Shown here piece by piece: positions 27,550 through 36,544 of a DNA stretch of 46,922 nt. The notes below the pieces were generated by a model. It saw only the letters and a program-made list of their open reading frames with translations, ran no database searches and was not told the DNA's origin. Where the stretch lies: the NCBI GenBank assembly GCA_947595635.1, contig CANQEU010000014.1:1-46922 (forward strand), given 5' to 3'. How positions within the stretch are numbered: the first letter of the stretch is position 1; each line of letters starts with the position of its first letter. The position numbers and the translations under genes are program-made. This DNA is from an uncultured Clostridia bacterium. Lineage in GTDB: Bacteria > Bacillota > Clostridia > Oscillospirales > Acutalibacteraceae.

Positions 27550-30069
27550 TTGGATAACAGCGAAATAATAAAGGAAAACGAAAGAATAATTGACGTAGAT
27601 ATTAATAAGGAAATGAAAAAATCCTTTATTGAATATTCAATGTCGGTTATAGTATCCCGTGCTCTTCCCGATGTAAGGGACGGACTTAAGCCGGTTCACA
27701 GAAGAATACTTTACACTATGTTTGAGCAGAACCTCAGTCCGGACAAGCCGTACAGAAAATGCGCCGACACGGTTGGAACAGTGCTTGGAAGCTATCATCC
27801 GCACGGCGACGCGTCGGTTTATGACGCTCTTGTAAGGCTTGCTCAGGATTTTTCAATGAGATATACGCTTGTGGACGGCCACGGAAACTTCGGCTCGGTT
27901 GACGGAGATCCGCCTGCGGCATATCGTTATACCGAATCGAGAATGAGCAAAATATCGGTTGAAATGCTGACGGACATAGAAAAGGAAACCGTCGATTTTA
28001 TGCCGAACTATGACGACAGAAAAAAAGAGCCTACTGTTTTGCCGTCGCGTTTTCCAAATCTTTTGGTAAACGGCTCAAGCGGCATTGCTGTAGGAATGGC
28101 GACAAACATACCTCCGCACAATCTCGGAGAGGTTATCGACGCGATCTGCTGTCTTATAGATAACCCGGACGCCGAGATTTCGGAGCTTATGGAGCATATT
28201 AAAGGGCCTGATTTTCCAACAGGCGCGCTTATTATGGGCAGAAGCGGAATAAGAGCCGCGTATGCCACGGGCAGAGGAAAAATAATAGTAAGAGCCAAGG
28301 CTGAAATTGTCGAGCAGAAAAACGGAAGATATAAAATAATAGTTACTGAGCTTCCGTATCAGGTAAACAAGGCGAGGCTGATAGGCAGCATAGCGGATCT
28401 TGTAAAGGACAAGAGAATTGACGGAATTACAAATATTGAGGACCATTCCGACAGAAACGGTATGCACATTGAAATCGACATAAGAAGAGACGCTTCACCG
28501 CAAATAGTGCTGAATAAGCTTTATGCGCTTTCTCAGATGCAGATAACCTTCGGCGCTATAATGCTCGCTATAGTAAACGGCGAGCCAAAGGTGCTGACGC
28601 TGAAGCAGATGCTTAGCCATTATATCGACTTTCAGTCGGATGTTATAAGAAGAAGAACCGTATACGATCTGAAAAAAGCAAAGGAAAGAGCGCATATCTT
28701 AGAGGGCTTAAAGGTCGCCCTTGACTACATAGACGAGGTAATCTCAATAATACGCTCTTCAAAGGATACGGCGACCGCGAGGACAAGGCTTTCAGAGCGC
28801 TTCGGACTTGACGACGTTCAGACGCAGGCAATAGTACAGATGCGCCTTGGTCAGCTTACAGGACTTGAAAGAAGCAAGATTGAGGACGAGCTTGCGTCCT
28901 TGGAAAACAAAATAAAGGATTACAACGATATTTTGGCAAACCGTGACAGAGTTTACGAAATAATAAAGGAAGAAATAACGGCAATCAGAAATAAATATGC
29001 CGATGAAAGAAGAACAGAGATACTGTCTGTAAGCGGAGAGGTTGATATTGAGGATCTCATCCCGAAGGAGGACTGTGTTCTTACAATGACTCGCTTCGGC
29101 TATGTAAAGCGCCTTGCCGCAGACACATACCGCACGCAGAAAAGAGGCGGCAGGGGCATAAGCGGAATGAGCAGGCGTGAAGAGGACGTTGCAAGCGAAA
29201 TGTTCATCATAAACAGCCACGATTACGTTTTGTTCTTTACAAACAGAGGAAGAGTTTATAGGCTGAAATGCTATGAAATACCGGAGGGAACCAGAACGGC
29301 AAAGGGAATGAACATTGCAAATCTCATTCCGATAGCGTCGGATGAAAAGGTAACGTCTATTATAAAGGTAGAGCAGTTCAGCGACGACAAATACCTTATC
29401 ATGGTGACGAAAAACGGGCTTATCAAGAGGATTGAGCTCAATGCGTACAACACGGCGAGAAAGGGCGGAATAATCGCTCTTGACCTCAACGAGGGCGACG
29501 AGCTTGCATGGGTAAGAATGACTGACGGCACCAATGACGTTATAGTTGCGACAAAGCTCGGAATGGCAATTCGCTTTAAGGAAACCGACGTTCGCCCGAT
29601 GGGCAGAGCCGCAAGGGGCGTTAAGGCGATGAATCTTAAGGACGGCGACAGCATAGTCGGAATGACCACGGTGGACGACGACAGTCTTGTGCTTACCGTT
29701 TCCGAAACCGGCTACGGCAGGCTTTCACACGCCGACAATTACCGTATTCAGTCAAGAGGCGGCAAGGGGCTTAAAAATTACCACATTGAAAAATACGGCG
29801 CTGTTGCAGCGCTTGGCACGGTAAGCCTTGACGATGATATAATACTTATTTCCGACGACGGAGTTATAATAAGGATAGAGGCAAGCTCAATAAGAATTTG
29901 CGCAAGACCGAGCAAGGGCGTTACCGTTATGAAGCTGAGGGAGGACAGCCGGGTAGTAACAATGGCTGCCGTGCCGCACGATGACGACGAGGAAACGCAA
30001 AGCGCGGAAAACGACCCTGAGTCGGAGGCGGACGTTGAAGCCGAAGCAGAGGCTGAAAACGAGGAATGA
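27550..30069 (+). CDS. gyrA: DNA gyrase subunit A
   Basis: Breaks and rejoins DNA with the catalytic tyrosine at about 127 ([10 protein letters not shown]). The 839 residues show the winged-helix start [23 protein letters not shown] and the GyrA box [10 protein letters not shown], which separates gyrase from topoisomerase IV. Six C-terminal beta-pinwheel blades follow. The last 20 residues are strongly acidic. A GTG at 27541 is in frame, but AGAGGT touches it; the TTG at 27550 is 9 bases from it and is preferred. Confidence 0.97.
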   Translation: MDNSEIIKENERIIDVDINKEMKKSFIEYSMSVIVSRALPDVRDGLKPVHRRILYTMFEQNLSPDKPYRKCADTVGTVLGSYHPHGDASVYDALVRLAQDFSMRYTLVDGHGNFGSVDGDPPAAYRYTESRMSKISVEMLTDIEKETVDFMPNYDDRKKEPTVLPSRFPNLLVNGSSGIAVGMATNIPPHNLGEVIDAICCLIDNPDAEISELMEHIKGPDFPTGALIMGRSGIRAAYATGRGKIIVRAKAEIVEQKNGRYKIIVTELPYQVNKARLIGSIADLVKDKRIDGITNIEDHSDRNGMHIEIDIRRDASPQIVLNKLYALSQMQITFGAIMLAIVNGEPKVLTLKQMLSHYIDFQSDVIRRRTVYDLKKAKERAHILEGLKVALDYIDEVISIIRSSKDTATARTRLSERFGLDDVQTQAIVQMRLGQLTGLERSKIEDELASLENKIKDYNDILANRDRVYEIIKEEITAIRNKYADERRTEILSVSGEVDIEDLIPKEDCVLTMTRFGYVKRLAADTYRTQKRGGRGISGMSRREEDVASEMFIINSHDYVLFFTNRGRVYRLKCYEIPEGTRTAKGMNIANLIPIASDEKVTSIIKVEQFSDDKYLIMVTKNGLIKRIELNAYNTARKGGIIALDLNEGDELAWVRMTDGTNDVIVATKLGMAIRFKETDVRPMGRAARGVKAMNLKDGDSIVGMTTVDDDSLVLTVSETGYGRLSHADNYRIQSRGGKGLKNYHIEKYGAVAALGTVSLDDDIILISDDGVIIRIEASSIRICARPSKGVTVMKLREDSRVVTMAAVPHDDDEETQSAENDPESEADVEAEAEAENEE

Positions 30070-30095
30070 TTATTTAAACAAAACAATAATTCTCA

Positions 30096-30130
30096 GGCGG
30101 CGCGGCAGACTTGCTGCGCCGCGCCTTTTA
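30096..30130 (+). terminator. Terminator of gyrA
   Basis: GGCGCGGC (30099-30106) pairs perfectly with GCCGCGCC (30118-30125), followed by TTTTAT. It starts 27 bases after the gyrA stop. Confidence 0.82.
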
Positions 30131-30243
30131 TATAACGGCAGATTTATAAATAAGCGCCTGCTTTAGAGCACAAAGAATTTTTAAAATAAGTATGCAGTCG
30201 GGCGCCGCTCAATAGCTGTTCTATTATACAAATTAACTCTGAG

Positions 30244-30265
30244 TTTTTGTTAAAATTAACAAAAA
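30244..30265. promoter_or_regulatory. Perfect palindrome upstream of the aquaporin promoter
   Basis: TTTTTGTTAA, two A, then TTAACAAAAA: a 22-base palindrome whose end is 22 bases upstream of the -35 box. It could be an operator for a dimeric regulator. The rest of the gap 30070-30382 holds only the gyrA terminator and the promoter. Confidence 0.5.
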
Positions 30266-30287
30266 ATTAAAAAATGTCGATAAACAG

Positions 30288-30316
30288 TTGAAAAATTCGC
30301 CAATATTTGCTAAAAT
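30288..30316 (+). promoter_or_regulatory. Promoter of the aquaporin gene cluster
   Basis: TTGAAA (30288-30293), a 17-base spacer and TAAAAT (30311-30316) preceded by TGC, an extended -10. The leader to the aquaporin ATG is about 60 bases. Confidence 0.75.
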
Positions 30317-30382
30317 AATTTTGTCGAAGCTAATAAAATTATACGCTATTGACAATTTTTTTGTTTAGAGGAGGAACTTTTT

Positions 30383-31075
30383 ATGAGCACAATTAAAAAA
30401 ATGGTGGCTGAATTTATAGGTACTGCCGTACTCGTTATTTTTGGCTGCGGAACCGCAATGCTCGTCGGCTGTAATGCTGAAAACGGCGGAGGATACATTC
30501 TGACCGCTCTTGCGTTCGGTCTTGTCATTGTTGCCATGGCATACTCGATCGGCAATGTTTCGGGCTGCCATATCAACCCTGCCGTTTCAATCGGTATGCT
30601 TGTAAGCGGCAGAATGAGCGTCAAAGATTTTGTCTGCTACATAATTGCCCAATTTCTCGGCGGTATTGCCGGCGCAGGCGTTCTGATGGGCGTTTTCGGT
30701 CTTTCGGGAATACAGGACAAAACAGGCGCGCTCGGTTCAAACGGACTTGCAGGCGGAAACATTGCCGCTACGATAATTATTGAGGTAATTCTCACATTTG
30801 TATTTGTAATTGCTATTTTGGGCGTTACGTCAAAGATAGAAAACGGAGCGGTTGCCGGAATAGTAATCGGTCTTACCCTTACGCTCGTACACATTTTCGG
30901 AATAGGACTTACGGGAACCTCCGTAAACCCTGCCCGTTCATTCGGCCCTGCTCTTCTCGCAGGAGGAGACGCCCTTGCAAACGTATGGGTATTTATAGTT
31001 GCTCCGCTATTGGGCGGTGCGCTTGCTGCCGTTGTTTATATGATTATTGCAGGCAAGGCGGAAAGCAAAGAATAA
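30383..31075 (+). CDS. aqpZ: Aquaporin, AqpZ-like water channel (MIP family)
   Basis: A 230-residue six-helix channel with both NPA boxes (CHINPAV 65-67 and SVNPARS 182-184). The selectivity-filter positions fit a water channel rather than a glycerol facilitator: Phe in ALAFGL (45), His170 in TLVHIFGIG, Thr before SVNPA and Arg185 after it. Two cysteines (21 and 30) lie near the outer end of helix 1. GAGGAGG precedes the ATG. It heads a cluster of channel-type genes and has its own promoter with an upstream palindrome. Confidence 0.93.
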   Translation: MSTIKKMVAEFIGTAVLVIFGCGTAMLVGCNAENGGGYILTALAFGLVIVAMAYSIGNVSGCHINPAVSIGMLVSGRMSVKDFVCYIIAQFLGGIAGAGVLMGVFGLSGIQDKTGALGSNGLAGGNIAATIIIEVILTFVFVIAILGVTSKIENGAVAGIVIGLTLTLVHIFGIGLTGTSVNPARSFGPALLAGGDALANVWVFIVAPLLGGALAAVVYMIIAGKAESKE

Positions 31076-31112
31076 AAAATAAAAATAATAAAAATTATAA
31101 GGCTCGGTTTGT

Positions 31113-32186
31113 ATGAAAAAATTACTACGTAAAAAAAGGCTTGTGTGTCTTTTCTTGGCTTATTTTTTGATAGGCGTTGTGTTTATTTCGTTTTGCAGCG
31201 TTTCTCTGTACCGGGATAAGGTTGCCGAGGACGACTACTGGAAAACTAATATCACAACAGACGAAGAGACGCAAAAGGATCTTGAAAGAATAAGTAAAAA
31301 TGCGGTTAAAGTAAAGGCCGGAACATATGTTGAAAATCTTGACGCTCTTGATATAAAGGGCTCTACCTTTACGTTTACCATGATAGCGTGGTTCGACTGG
31401 AAGGGCGATGAAGAGCTTGACCTTGCTCATAATGTTCACCCCTACAAAGGAAAAATCACAAATTTGACCATGCTTATTGATAAGCACGAGGGTGACGAAA
31501 ATTACCAGCAGGTCAGGTACACGGTGAACGTCTCAAAAACCTATTGGACAAAGAGATTTCCCCTTGAATCGCACCAGCTTAGGGTTTATTTGCAAAGCGG
31601 ATATACGGCGGACAAGGTCGTGTTTGTTGCCGACAAGGAGGACAGCGGAGTTAATCCGTCGCTAAGCATCAGCGGATATAATCTGCTGCGTGCCGAAACC
31701 GGCACTTATGCGATAAGAAACGGCTCAAAGTTCGGCAATCCCGATATTCCGAATAACGCTCTTTATTCAGAGCTTGTAACGGCTGTTGAAATAAACAGAG
31801 ACGGCATAGGACTTTATGCAAAGTGTATTATCGCGCTGCTTGGAACATCGCTTTGGGTGCTTATTGTAATGTTTATAAACACAAAGCACAGGGTAGATCC
31901 GCTGTCAATGATACCGGCGGCGTTGTTTGGCGCGGTGTCGAATATAATGGTCGGCGCAAATTTGCTGCCGGACGCGCTTGAGCTTGGTCTGCTCGAATAT
32001 ATAAACGTCTTGGGTATTATGACGATTATTGCCGGAGCTATAAGCATTATCAATGTAAACAGAGTCAGAAACCAGCACAAGGATTTTCAATATGCTCAGC
32101 AAATCGGAAGCCTTATGTTCTACACGGTATTGATACTTTCTATAGCCGGTCACATTTTACTGCCGCTTTCGGCATATCTGTTTTAG
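31113..32186 (+). CDS. Cys-loop-receptor-like (pentameric ligand-gated channel-type) membrane protein
   Basis: A 357-residue protein with an N-terminal hydrophobic segment (11-30), an outer domain of about 200 residues, then four helices (roughly 233-256, 262-282, 291-314, 331-354). The outer domain has strands GTYVENLDALDIKGSTFTFT and AWFDW, and WTKRFPLESHQLRVYLQS (145-162), which resembles the 'W.l.FPFD.Q.L.i...S' loop of pentameric channels. After helix 1, VDPLSMIPAALFGAVSNIMV and LLPDALELGLLEYINVLG resemble M2, the LP hinge and M3. There is no Cys-loop disulfide, as in bacterial GLIC. The family call is from pattern recognition only. The ribosome site (AAGG) is weak. No ligand can be inferred. 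Confidence 0.68.
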   Translation: MKKLLRKKRLVCLFLAYFLIGVVFISFCSVSLYRDKVAEDDYWKTNITTDEETQKDLERISKNAVKVKAGTYVENLDALDIKGSTFTFTMIAWFDWKGDEELDLAHNVHPYKGKITNLTMLIDKHEGDENYQQVRYTVNVSKTYWTKRFPLESHQLRVYLQSGYTADKVVFVADKEDSGVNPSLSISGYNLLRAETGTYAIRNGSKFGNPDIPNNALYSELVTAVEINRDGIGLYAKCIIALLGTSLWVLIVMFINTKHRVDPLSMIPAALFGAVSNIMVGANLLPDALELGLLEYINVLGIMTIIAGAISIINVNRVRNQHKDFQYAQQIGSLMFYTVLILSIAGHILLPLSAYLF

Positions 32187-32199
32187 TTGTTAATTTTCG

Positions 32200-32231
32200 G
32201 CAGGGAGACGTCGGAGCAGACGTTTCCCTGC
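32200..32231 (+). terminator. Strong hairpin between the channel-like gene and the K+ channel
   Basis: GCAGGGAGACGTC (32200-32212) pairs with GACGTTTCCCTGC (32219-32231), 13 pairs with one G-T. The T tract is displaced by six bases (TGTGTG), so it may be a weak terminator, or an mRNA-processing or stabilising stem. Confidence 0.6.
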
Positions 32232-32261
32232 TGTGTGTTTTTGCACAAAGGGAGTGGTATC

Positions 32262-33089
32262 TTGAGAGATGTAATTGCGGTTATGCTTGGAAGCAGTAAT
32301 ATGAACAGTAAATTAAACCGCATATACAACACGTTTATTATGATTGTCGCGGTATTAAGCCTTGTTCCGCTAATGTCCAAGGACGACGGCTACGGGCTTA
32401 GGCTTTTGGATCACATAACCGTGTATATATTGTTTTTTGATTATATATTAAGATGGACTGCGTATGACAAGCTTTCCAGATTAAAAAGACCGTGGGCGTT
32501 TATTTTGTATCCGCTGACCCCGCTTGCGATATTTGACCTTATTTCTCTCCTGCCGTCGCTCGGCTTGCTGGGAGAGGGCTTCAGGGTGCTTAGAATATTA
32601 AGGCTTTTCAAGCTGCTCAGATATTCAAAAAGCTTCACAAAGATTTTAAAGGCACTAAAAAAGGAAGAAAAAACCCTTGGAACAGTTCTTTTAATAGCCA
32701 TTGTATATATCTTTATATCCGCGCTTGTAATGTTTGCTTATGAGCCGCAGACCTTCAACACGTTTTTTGACGCGCTTTATTGGGCGACAACGGCGCTTAC
32801 CACCGTCGGCTACGGCGACATTGCGCCGGCGACAAATTTAGGCAGGCTGATAAGTATGGTATCCTCTCTGTTTGGAATTGCGGTAATAGCTCTTCCGGCA
32901 GGTATTATTACGACAAGCTTTGTTGAGGAGATAAACAAGAGCAACGATGACGACGAACAAAACCGAGGTGTTTATAAGAGGGTTAAAAAGGGTATTATAA
33001 GCAGGCTTTTCAAGGATTCCTCCGACACGGAAGAAAACACCGAAGCTGACGATGTAATGGAGGATAAAAATGAAAGAAAAGAATCGTAA
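32262..33089 (+). CDS. Voltage-gated-type potassium channel (6TM, Kv-like)
   Basis: A 275-residue channel subunit. An S4-type helix carries a positive residue every third position (R108, R111, R114, K117, R120 in FRVLRILRLFKLLRYSK). The pore loop has the selectivity filter TTVGYGD (180-186), followed by an S6 helix with GIAVIALPAGI. A charged cytoplasmic tail of about 55 residues lacks a recognisable RCK domain. A longer TTG frame opens at 32187 across the hairpin; the TTG at 32262 follows AAAGGGAG by 7 bases and is preferred. Confidence 0.9.
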   Translation: MRDVIAVMLGSSNMNSKLNRIYNTFIMIVAVLSLVPLMSKDDGYGLRLLDHITVYILFFDYILRWTAYDKLSRLKRPWAFILYPLTPLAIFDLISLLPSLGLLGEGFRVLRILRLFKLLRYSKSFTKILKALKKEEKTLGTVLLIAIVYIFISALVMFAYEPQTFNTFFDALYWATTALTTVGYGDIAPATNLGRLISMVSSLFGIAVIALPAGIITTSFVEEINKSNDDDEQNRGVYKRVKKGIISRLFKDSSDTEENTEADDVMEDKNERKES

Positions 33090-33657
33090 TATAATTAAAT
33101 ATATAACAGTAATGCTATTGGGCGTTATTATGAATCAGGGCTTCAATATACTTGCCGAAGCGCTGAATTTGCCGGCTTGGCTTGACACCGGAGGAACAGC
33201 CTTTGCGGCAATTGCGCTTGAGCCTGCCGCCGGTATTGTGGTTGGATTTATCAATAATTTTTATCTTTCGGTTATTTACAACGATATGAGCACGATAATA
33301 TATTTTGCTTCAAGCGCCGCAGTCGCTTTGGTTTGCGGAATATGTATGCGTGACAAGCAGGGAAAGGTAAGGCTGAAAAGGCTTTGGATAACGCTGCTTT
33401 TGGTTCTTGTGGTCACAACGGCTATTTCTTCTCTGCTTACGATTATAAGAAACGGCGGTATTCCGCTTAACAACAATTGGGAAAATTATTTCTACAACCT
33501 TGCGGTGAATAACGGCTTCCCCGGCGTTATATCGTGCTTCTTTGCAATCGGCACAGTAAAGGTTTTTGACGTTATAGGCATAACGGTAATCGTAGCCGCA
33601 ATGTGGCTTATTACGCCGAAATTCCTTAAAAACGAGGTCTATTTGGAAAAAGAATAA
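33070..33657 (+). CDS. Six-helix membrane protein, ECF S-component-like
   Basis: A 195-residue hydrophobic protein. The stretch LPAWLDTGGTAFAAIALEP, then AAGIVVGFINNF, resembles the 'LDTiGTaiaAillGPl.GaivGf.tN' segment of ECF-transporter S-components and of some sensor membrane domains. No ATPase (EcfA) or T-component is nearby, so an orphan S-component or a small-molecule sensor are both possible. It overlaps the K+ channel gene by 20 bases with GGAGG before the ATG, so the two are coupled. Confidence 0.6.
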   Translation: MKEKNRNIIKYITVMLLGVIMNQGFNILAEALNLPAWLDTGGTAFAAIALEPAAGIVVGFINNFYLSVIYNDMSTIIYFASSAAVALVCGICMRDKQGKVRLKRLWITLLLVLVVTTAISSLLTIIRNGGIPLNNNWENYFYNLAVNNGFPGVISCFFAIGTVKVFDVIGITVIVAAMWLITPKFLKNEVYLEKE

Positions 33658-33717
33658 AATGTTAAACAGCGTTACCGACTTGCGCCGGCAGCGCTGCTGC
33701 TTTAATATTGTGTTATA

Positions 33718-33747
33718 TTAAAGGGGGAGCTGACGCTCCCCCTTTAA
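33718..33747. terminator. Perfect 13-pair hairpin after the ECF-S-like gene
   Basis: TTAAAGGGGGAGC pairs with GCTCCCCCTTTAA around a TGAC loop. The same GGGGGAGC/TGAC/GCTCCCCC core occurs at 5105-5124 inside repeat copy 1. The T tract is short, so it is both a repeat module and a possible terminator. Confidence 0.6.
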
Positions 33748-33848
33748 ATCTCCCTTTTTTGTTCGCTCAAAAAATACTTTGATTTTAATTCATGTTGTAA
33801 AGGCGTATTTACGGGTATAAAAGCTTATTTAAGCAAAATTCCCCTGTG

Positions 33849-33976
33849 CGGGAATGATGAGGTGCAGGAGAAGCGAAGCTTCTCCTGCAAAAAATAAAAT
33901 CTTAAGCAGCAGTCCCACTGCGCAGCAGTGCTGACTGCGGTTCAAGGAGTATATATGCAAAAATATTTTTTTGACA
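33849..33976 (+). repeat. Direct repeat D, copy 1
   Basis: 128 bases, nearly identical to 34226-34355. It contains a perfect 11-pair hairpin GCAGGAGAAGC/GAA/GCTTCTCCTGC (33864-33888) and a nested stem GCAGTC-CACTGC/GCAGTG-GACTGC (about 33908-33938). It ends in CAAGGAGTATATATG and an A/T-rich stretch. It is preceded by TTTACGGGTATAAAAGCTTA, which also occurs in repeat copies 1 and 3. Confidence 0.88.
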
Positions 33977-33985
33977 AGGCTCCCG

Positions 33986-34242
33986 TTGACCGCAGGCAGA
34001 CCGCCCTGCGGCAACCTGCCTGCTGCTTTATATTAGTTTATTATGCAAGGGGCTAAACGCCCCTTGCAACCCCAAAGCCTGCTCACGGATTGCAAGTAAA
34101 TAAAAGTTTTAATCTTCTTTCACATATTTGAGCGCATAATTAATCTTACTTCACAGGCAGAGAGCAGAGTGCAGAGTGCAAACACTCCAAGGCAAGCAAA
34201 AGCTTGAAAATAAATATTCCTTAAACGGGAATGATGAGGTGC
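33986..34242 (+). repeat. Dispersed modular hairpin repeat, copy 2
   Basis: Matches 4855-5101 along its length: GACCGCAGGCAGACCGCC, the TTTATATTAGTTTATTATGC block, the hairpin GCAAGGGGC/GCCCCTTGC, the TTGCAAGTAAATAAAAG spacer and the AACACTCCAAGGCAAGCAAA module. It sits between the two D repeats. Only small differences are seen (for example an extra AGAGTGC). Confidence 0.88.
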
Positions 34243-34355
34243 AGGAGAAGCGAAGCTTCTCCTGCAAAAAAATAAAATCTTAAGCAGCAGTCCCACTGCG
34301 TAGCAGTGCTGACTGCGGTTCAAGGAGTATATATATGAAAAAATACTTTTTGACA
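34226..34355 (+). repeat. Direct repeat D, copy 2
   Basis: 130 bases nearly identical to 33849-33976, with the hairpin GCAGGAGAAGC/GCTTCTCCTGC at 34241-34265. The two copies begin 377 bases apart. Like the other repeats it carries no gene. Confidence 0.88.
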
Positions 34356-34357
34356 GA

Positions 34358-34388
34358 CAAAAGCGTCCCGTACAAGGTACGGGACGCT
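34358..34388 (-). terminator. Terminator of the VanW gene
   Basis: AGCGTCCCGTAC (34362-34373) pairs perfectly with GTACGGGACGCT (34377-34388) around an AAG loop. On the minus strand TTTT follows. It lies 16 bases after the VanW stop. Confidence 0.88.
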
Positions 34389-34404
34389 CTGCTTTAAGCT
34401 TAGT

Positions 34405-36162
34405 TTAGCTGATTTTAAGGTTTTTCTTCGGGTCCTTGATTTTGTTCGACACGTTTCCGGGATCGCCGGATACTGTCGGGTGACCGCCGTCGTGACTGTA
34501 AACCGAATCCGGCAGGTCATCTCTTTTTACCTCTTTGTTGTTCTTGTAATAAACTCTCTGTGCGGAAAAGCCGAAGCTGTCATAGTTATCATAGGTACAC
34601 CATGATTCCGTTCTTACCTCGTCCCATTCCGGCGACTGCCAGCCGTAAACCTCGCAATGCAGGGTCACGCCGTCCATCCATGTATGGAGGAATATCTGAT
34701 AGTCTGTGGTGTTTTTCATTTGCATGTCAAGATATGGATAGTCGATAGTAGCGTCTATTCCGGCATAAACATATGCCGACGAGAAATAGTGGTAGGCTCT
34801 TTGAACAACTTCCATACCGGAAAGCAGCATTGCATTGTATATTGTTGTGGCAGACTGGCATATTCCGCCGCCTATTCCTGTTTCATACTGACCGTTTGCA
34901 ATTACAGCGGCAGGAAGATAGCCGTTTTCCGTAAGATTGCTGTCGCCCGTGCATTCGTTAAAGGAGAATACCTCGCCCGGATCTATAATGCTTGCGTCTG
35001 TCGCCTTCAGCGCAACCGCCATATTGCTGGTGGCGTCAACTGTATTATAGGAAATTGTGCTGAACTGCCCGATGAGCTGAACGTTGTTTTTAACATCCTC
35101 CATGCTGTGCTTTGGCTTTTCGGTGGTTGTTTCCGCAGTCACCTCTCCGCTTACCGCTCCGTTTTTAAACAGCTCCTTAATATCGTCTGTAAGCGCTTCC
35201 GTATCCGTTTTTATTCCGTTTTTACCATTAACCCATTTAAACATCTTTTCAAAGCTTTTTGCATACGGGTCATATTTTTCAGCATGGGGCTCAACAGCCT
35301 TTTGGTCGATCTTGCCGGCAATTCTTTTTACAACCTTATCAATAGACGCGTCGTTTATAATACACGAAACACCAAAATCGACGGTGCCCTTTTCCTCGTC
35401 TACCGTCACGTTGCTTTTATCCGGCGGAACAAGCTGGTCGAGAGTGCCGTTTTGCGCGGCGGTCTCTGCGTCTCTGCTGTATTGCAGCGCCTGCTCAAAA
35501 ACATCGTCGGTATTATATGTGCATGAAAAATCGTCCTGAGTATATGTAAGCTTTTTTCCGTCGCCGTAATTTATTTTGAGGCTGAAGTCCTCTTTAAAGT
35601 CGCTTTCCTTTATCTTTATAAGTGCCTTTGCCTCTTTTTGGTTTTTGCCTGATATGTCTATCCCCTCAATGGAAACACCCTTTGCAAAAACAAATTCCTT
35701 TGCCTTCTGCGACGATGCGTCATCTTGAACGGGAACGGGGGCTTGTGCCGGAACAACGTCGGGATTAAGGGCATATGCCGCGTAAAAGGAGCCGCCCAAA
35801 AGAACGAGCATAGCCGCCACTCCGATGGCTACAAGTCCCTTTTTGCCCTTTTTCTTTGTCTTCGGCTTTGGCTCGGCCTTTGCCGGCATATGATACTCGC
35901 GTGTTTCGTCCTCAGCTATTTGCGCGTTGCCGTCAAAAACAAGCTCGTTATCCGAAGCCTCGGAGCTGCCCTGCGCGCCGTCGGGCGCGCTCTCGCTCTC
36001 GTCCGGCTCGGCGGCAAATGAGCTTATATCAACAAAATTTTCTTCTTCCTGCGCCGCCTCGGTGTTTTTTTCACCGCTATCGCCGCGCTGTTTTCTTATT
36101 TCATTTAATATGGCGTCTATTTCAGCATTTTCGTTTTTATTTTTATCGTCAAAGTCATTCAT
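34405..36162 (-). CDS. VanW family protein with peptidoglycan-binding-like domain
   Basis: A 585-residue surface protein. An acidic cytoplasmic head (1-100) is followed by a basic KTKKKGKKG patch and one membrane helix (about 112-133). An outer region resembles the YoaR-type 'PG_binding_4' domain (KGVSIEGIDISGKNQKEA). A VanW domain follows, with DPGEVFSFNECTG, NGYLPAAVI, and GIGGGICQSATTIYNAML. VanW proteins occur in Firmicutes envelopes and in some vancomycin-resistance clusters; their function is not known, and no other van gene is present. The gene runs against its neighbours and ends facing the repeat field. Confidence 0.9.
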   Translation of the reverse strand: MNDFDDKNKNENAEIDAILNEIRKQRGDSGEKNTEAAQEEENFVDISSFAAEPDESESAPDGAQGSSEASDNELVFDGNAQIAEDETREYHMPAKAEPKPKTKKKGKKGLVAIGVAAMLVLLGGSFYAAYALNPDVVPAQAPVPVQDDASSQKAKEFVFAKGVSIEGIDISGKNQKEAKALIKIKESDFKEDFSLKINYGDGKKLTYTQDDFSCTYNTDDVFEQALQYSRDAETAAQNGTLDQLVPPDKSNVTVDEEKGTVDFGVSCIINDASIDKVVKRIAGKIDQKAVEPHAEKYDPYAKSFEKMFKWVNGKNGIKTDTEALTDDIKELFKNGAVSGEVTAETTTEKPKHSMEDVKNNVQLIGQFSTISYNTVDATSNMAVALKATDASIIDPGEVFSFNECTGDSNLTENGYLPAAVIANGQYETGIGGGICQSATTIYNAMLLSGMEVVQRAYHYFSSAYVYAGIDATIDYPYLDMQMKNTTDYQIFLHTWMDGVTLHCEVYGWQSPEWDEVRTESWCTYDNYDSFGFSAQRVYYKNNKEVKRDDLPDSVYSHDGGHPTVSGDPGNVSNKIKDPKKNLKIS

Positions 36163-36544
36163 TTAATATACCTCCGCATAAAACACGATAACTATGCCTG
36201 TCTGCATTCTCGTTGCCGTACAGCTAAACCAATGGGAATATACCTGTCTTAAGCCTTTACATACGGTATAGCATTATTCTACTACTTTTTTTTAATAAAA
36301 TCAAAGCAAACTCAATAAAAAAACAAACAAATATAATCTTCTTACGAATGTCTTTTTTGTATGTCATAGTCGCCGAAAACGCATATGCCCTGAATTTGTC
36401 TGTAACAAAGCTAACCTTTCGCCGTATTTTCCTATCATATTAATATTTGTGTTGAATTTTTTTTGTAATTTGATATAATAACAGATAAGTATAGTAAAAA
36501 AATTTTTGGATGCCATATGCAATATATCCCCGAAAGGAAATATT
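36163..36544. other. Divergent intergenic region, VanW gene to glycosyltransferase gene
   Basis: AT-rich gap of 382 bases. A plus-strand promoter is clear: TTGAAT (36452-36457), 16-base spacer, TATAAT (36474-36479) with TGa in front, about 65 bases before the glycosyltransferase ATG. I could not assign a convincing minus-strand promoter for the VanW gene. No small gene is visible. Confidence 0.65.

Noticed and set aside
33829-34323. Two short minus-strand frames starting in the D repeats
   Set aside because: Both come from repeat DNA, share the MNRSQHC-type start only because the D copies are near-identical, and resemble no protein.
34657-35526. Plus-strand open frame of 289 codons
   Set aside because: It is antisense to the VanW gene, has no recognisable domain and no ribosome site; the VanW reading frame is clearly the real one.
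34405-36162. Vancomycin-resistance locus
   Set aside because: Only a VanW-domain protein is present. No ligase, VanX, VanY or two-component genes are nearby, and VanW proteins are common in ordinary Firmicutes envelopes.
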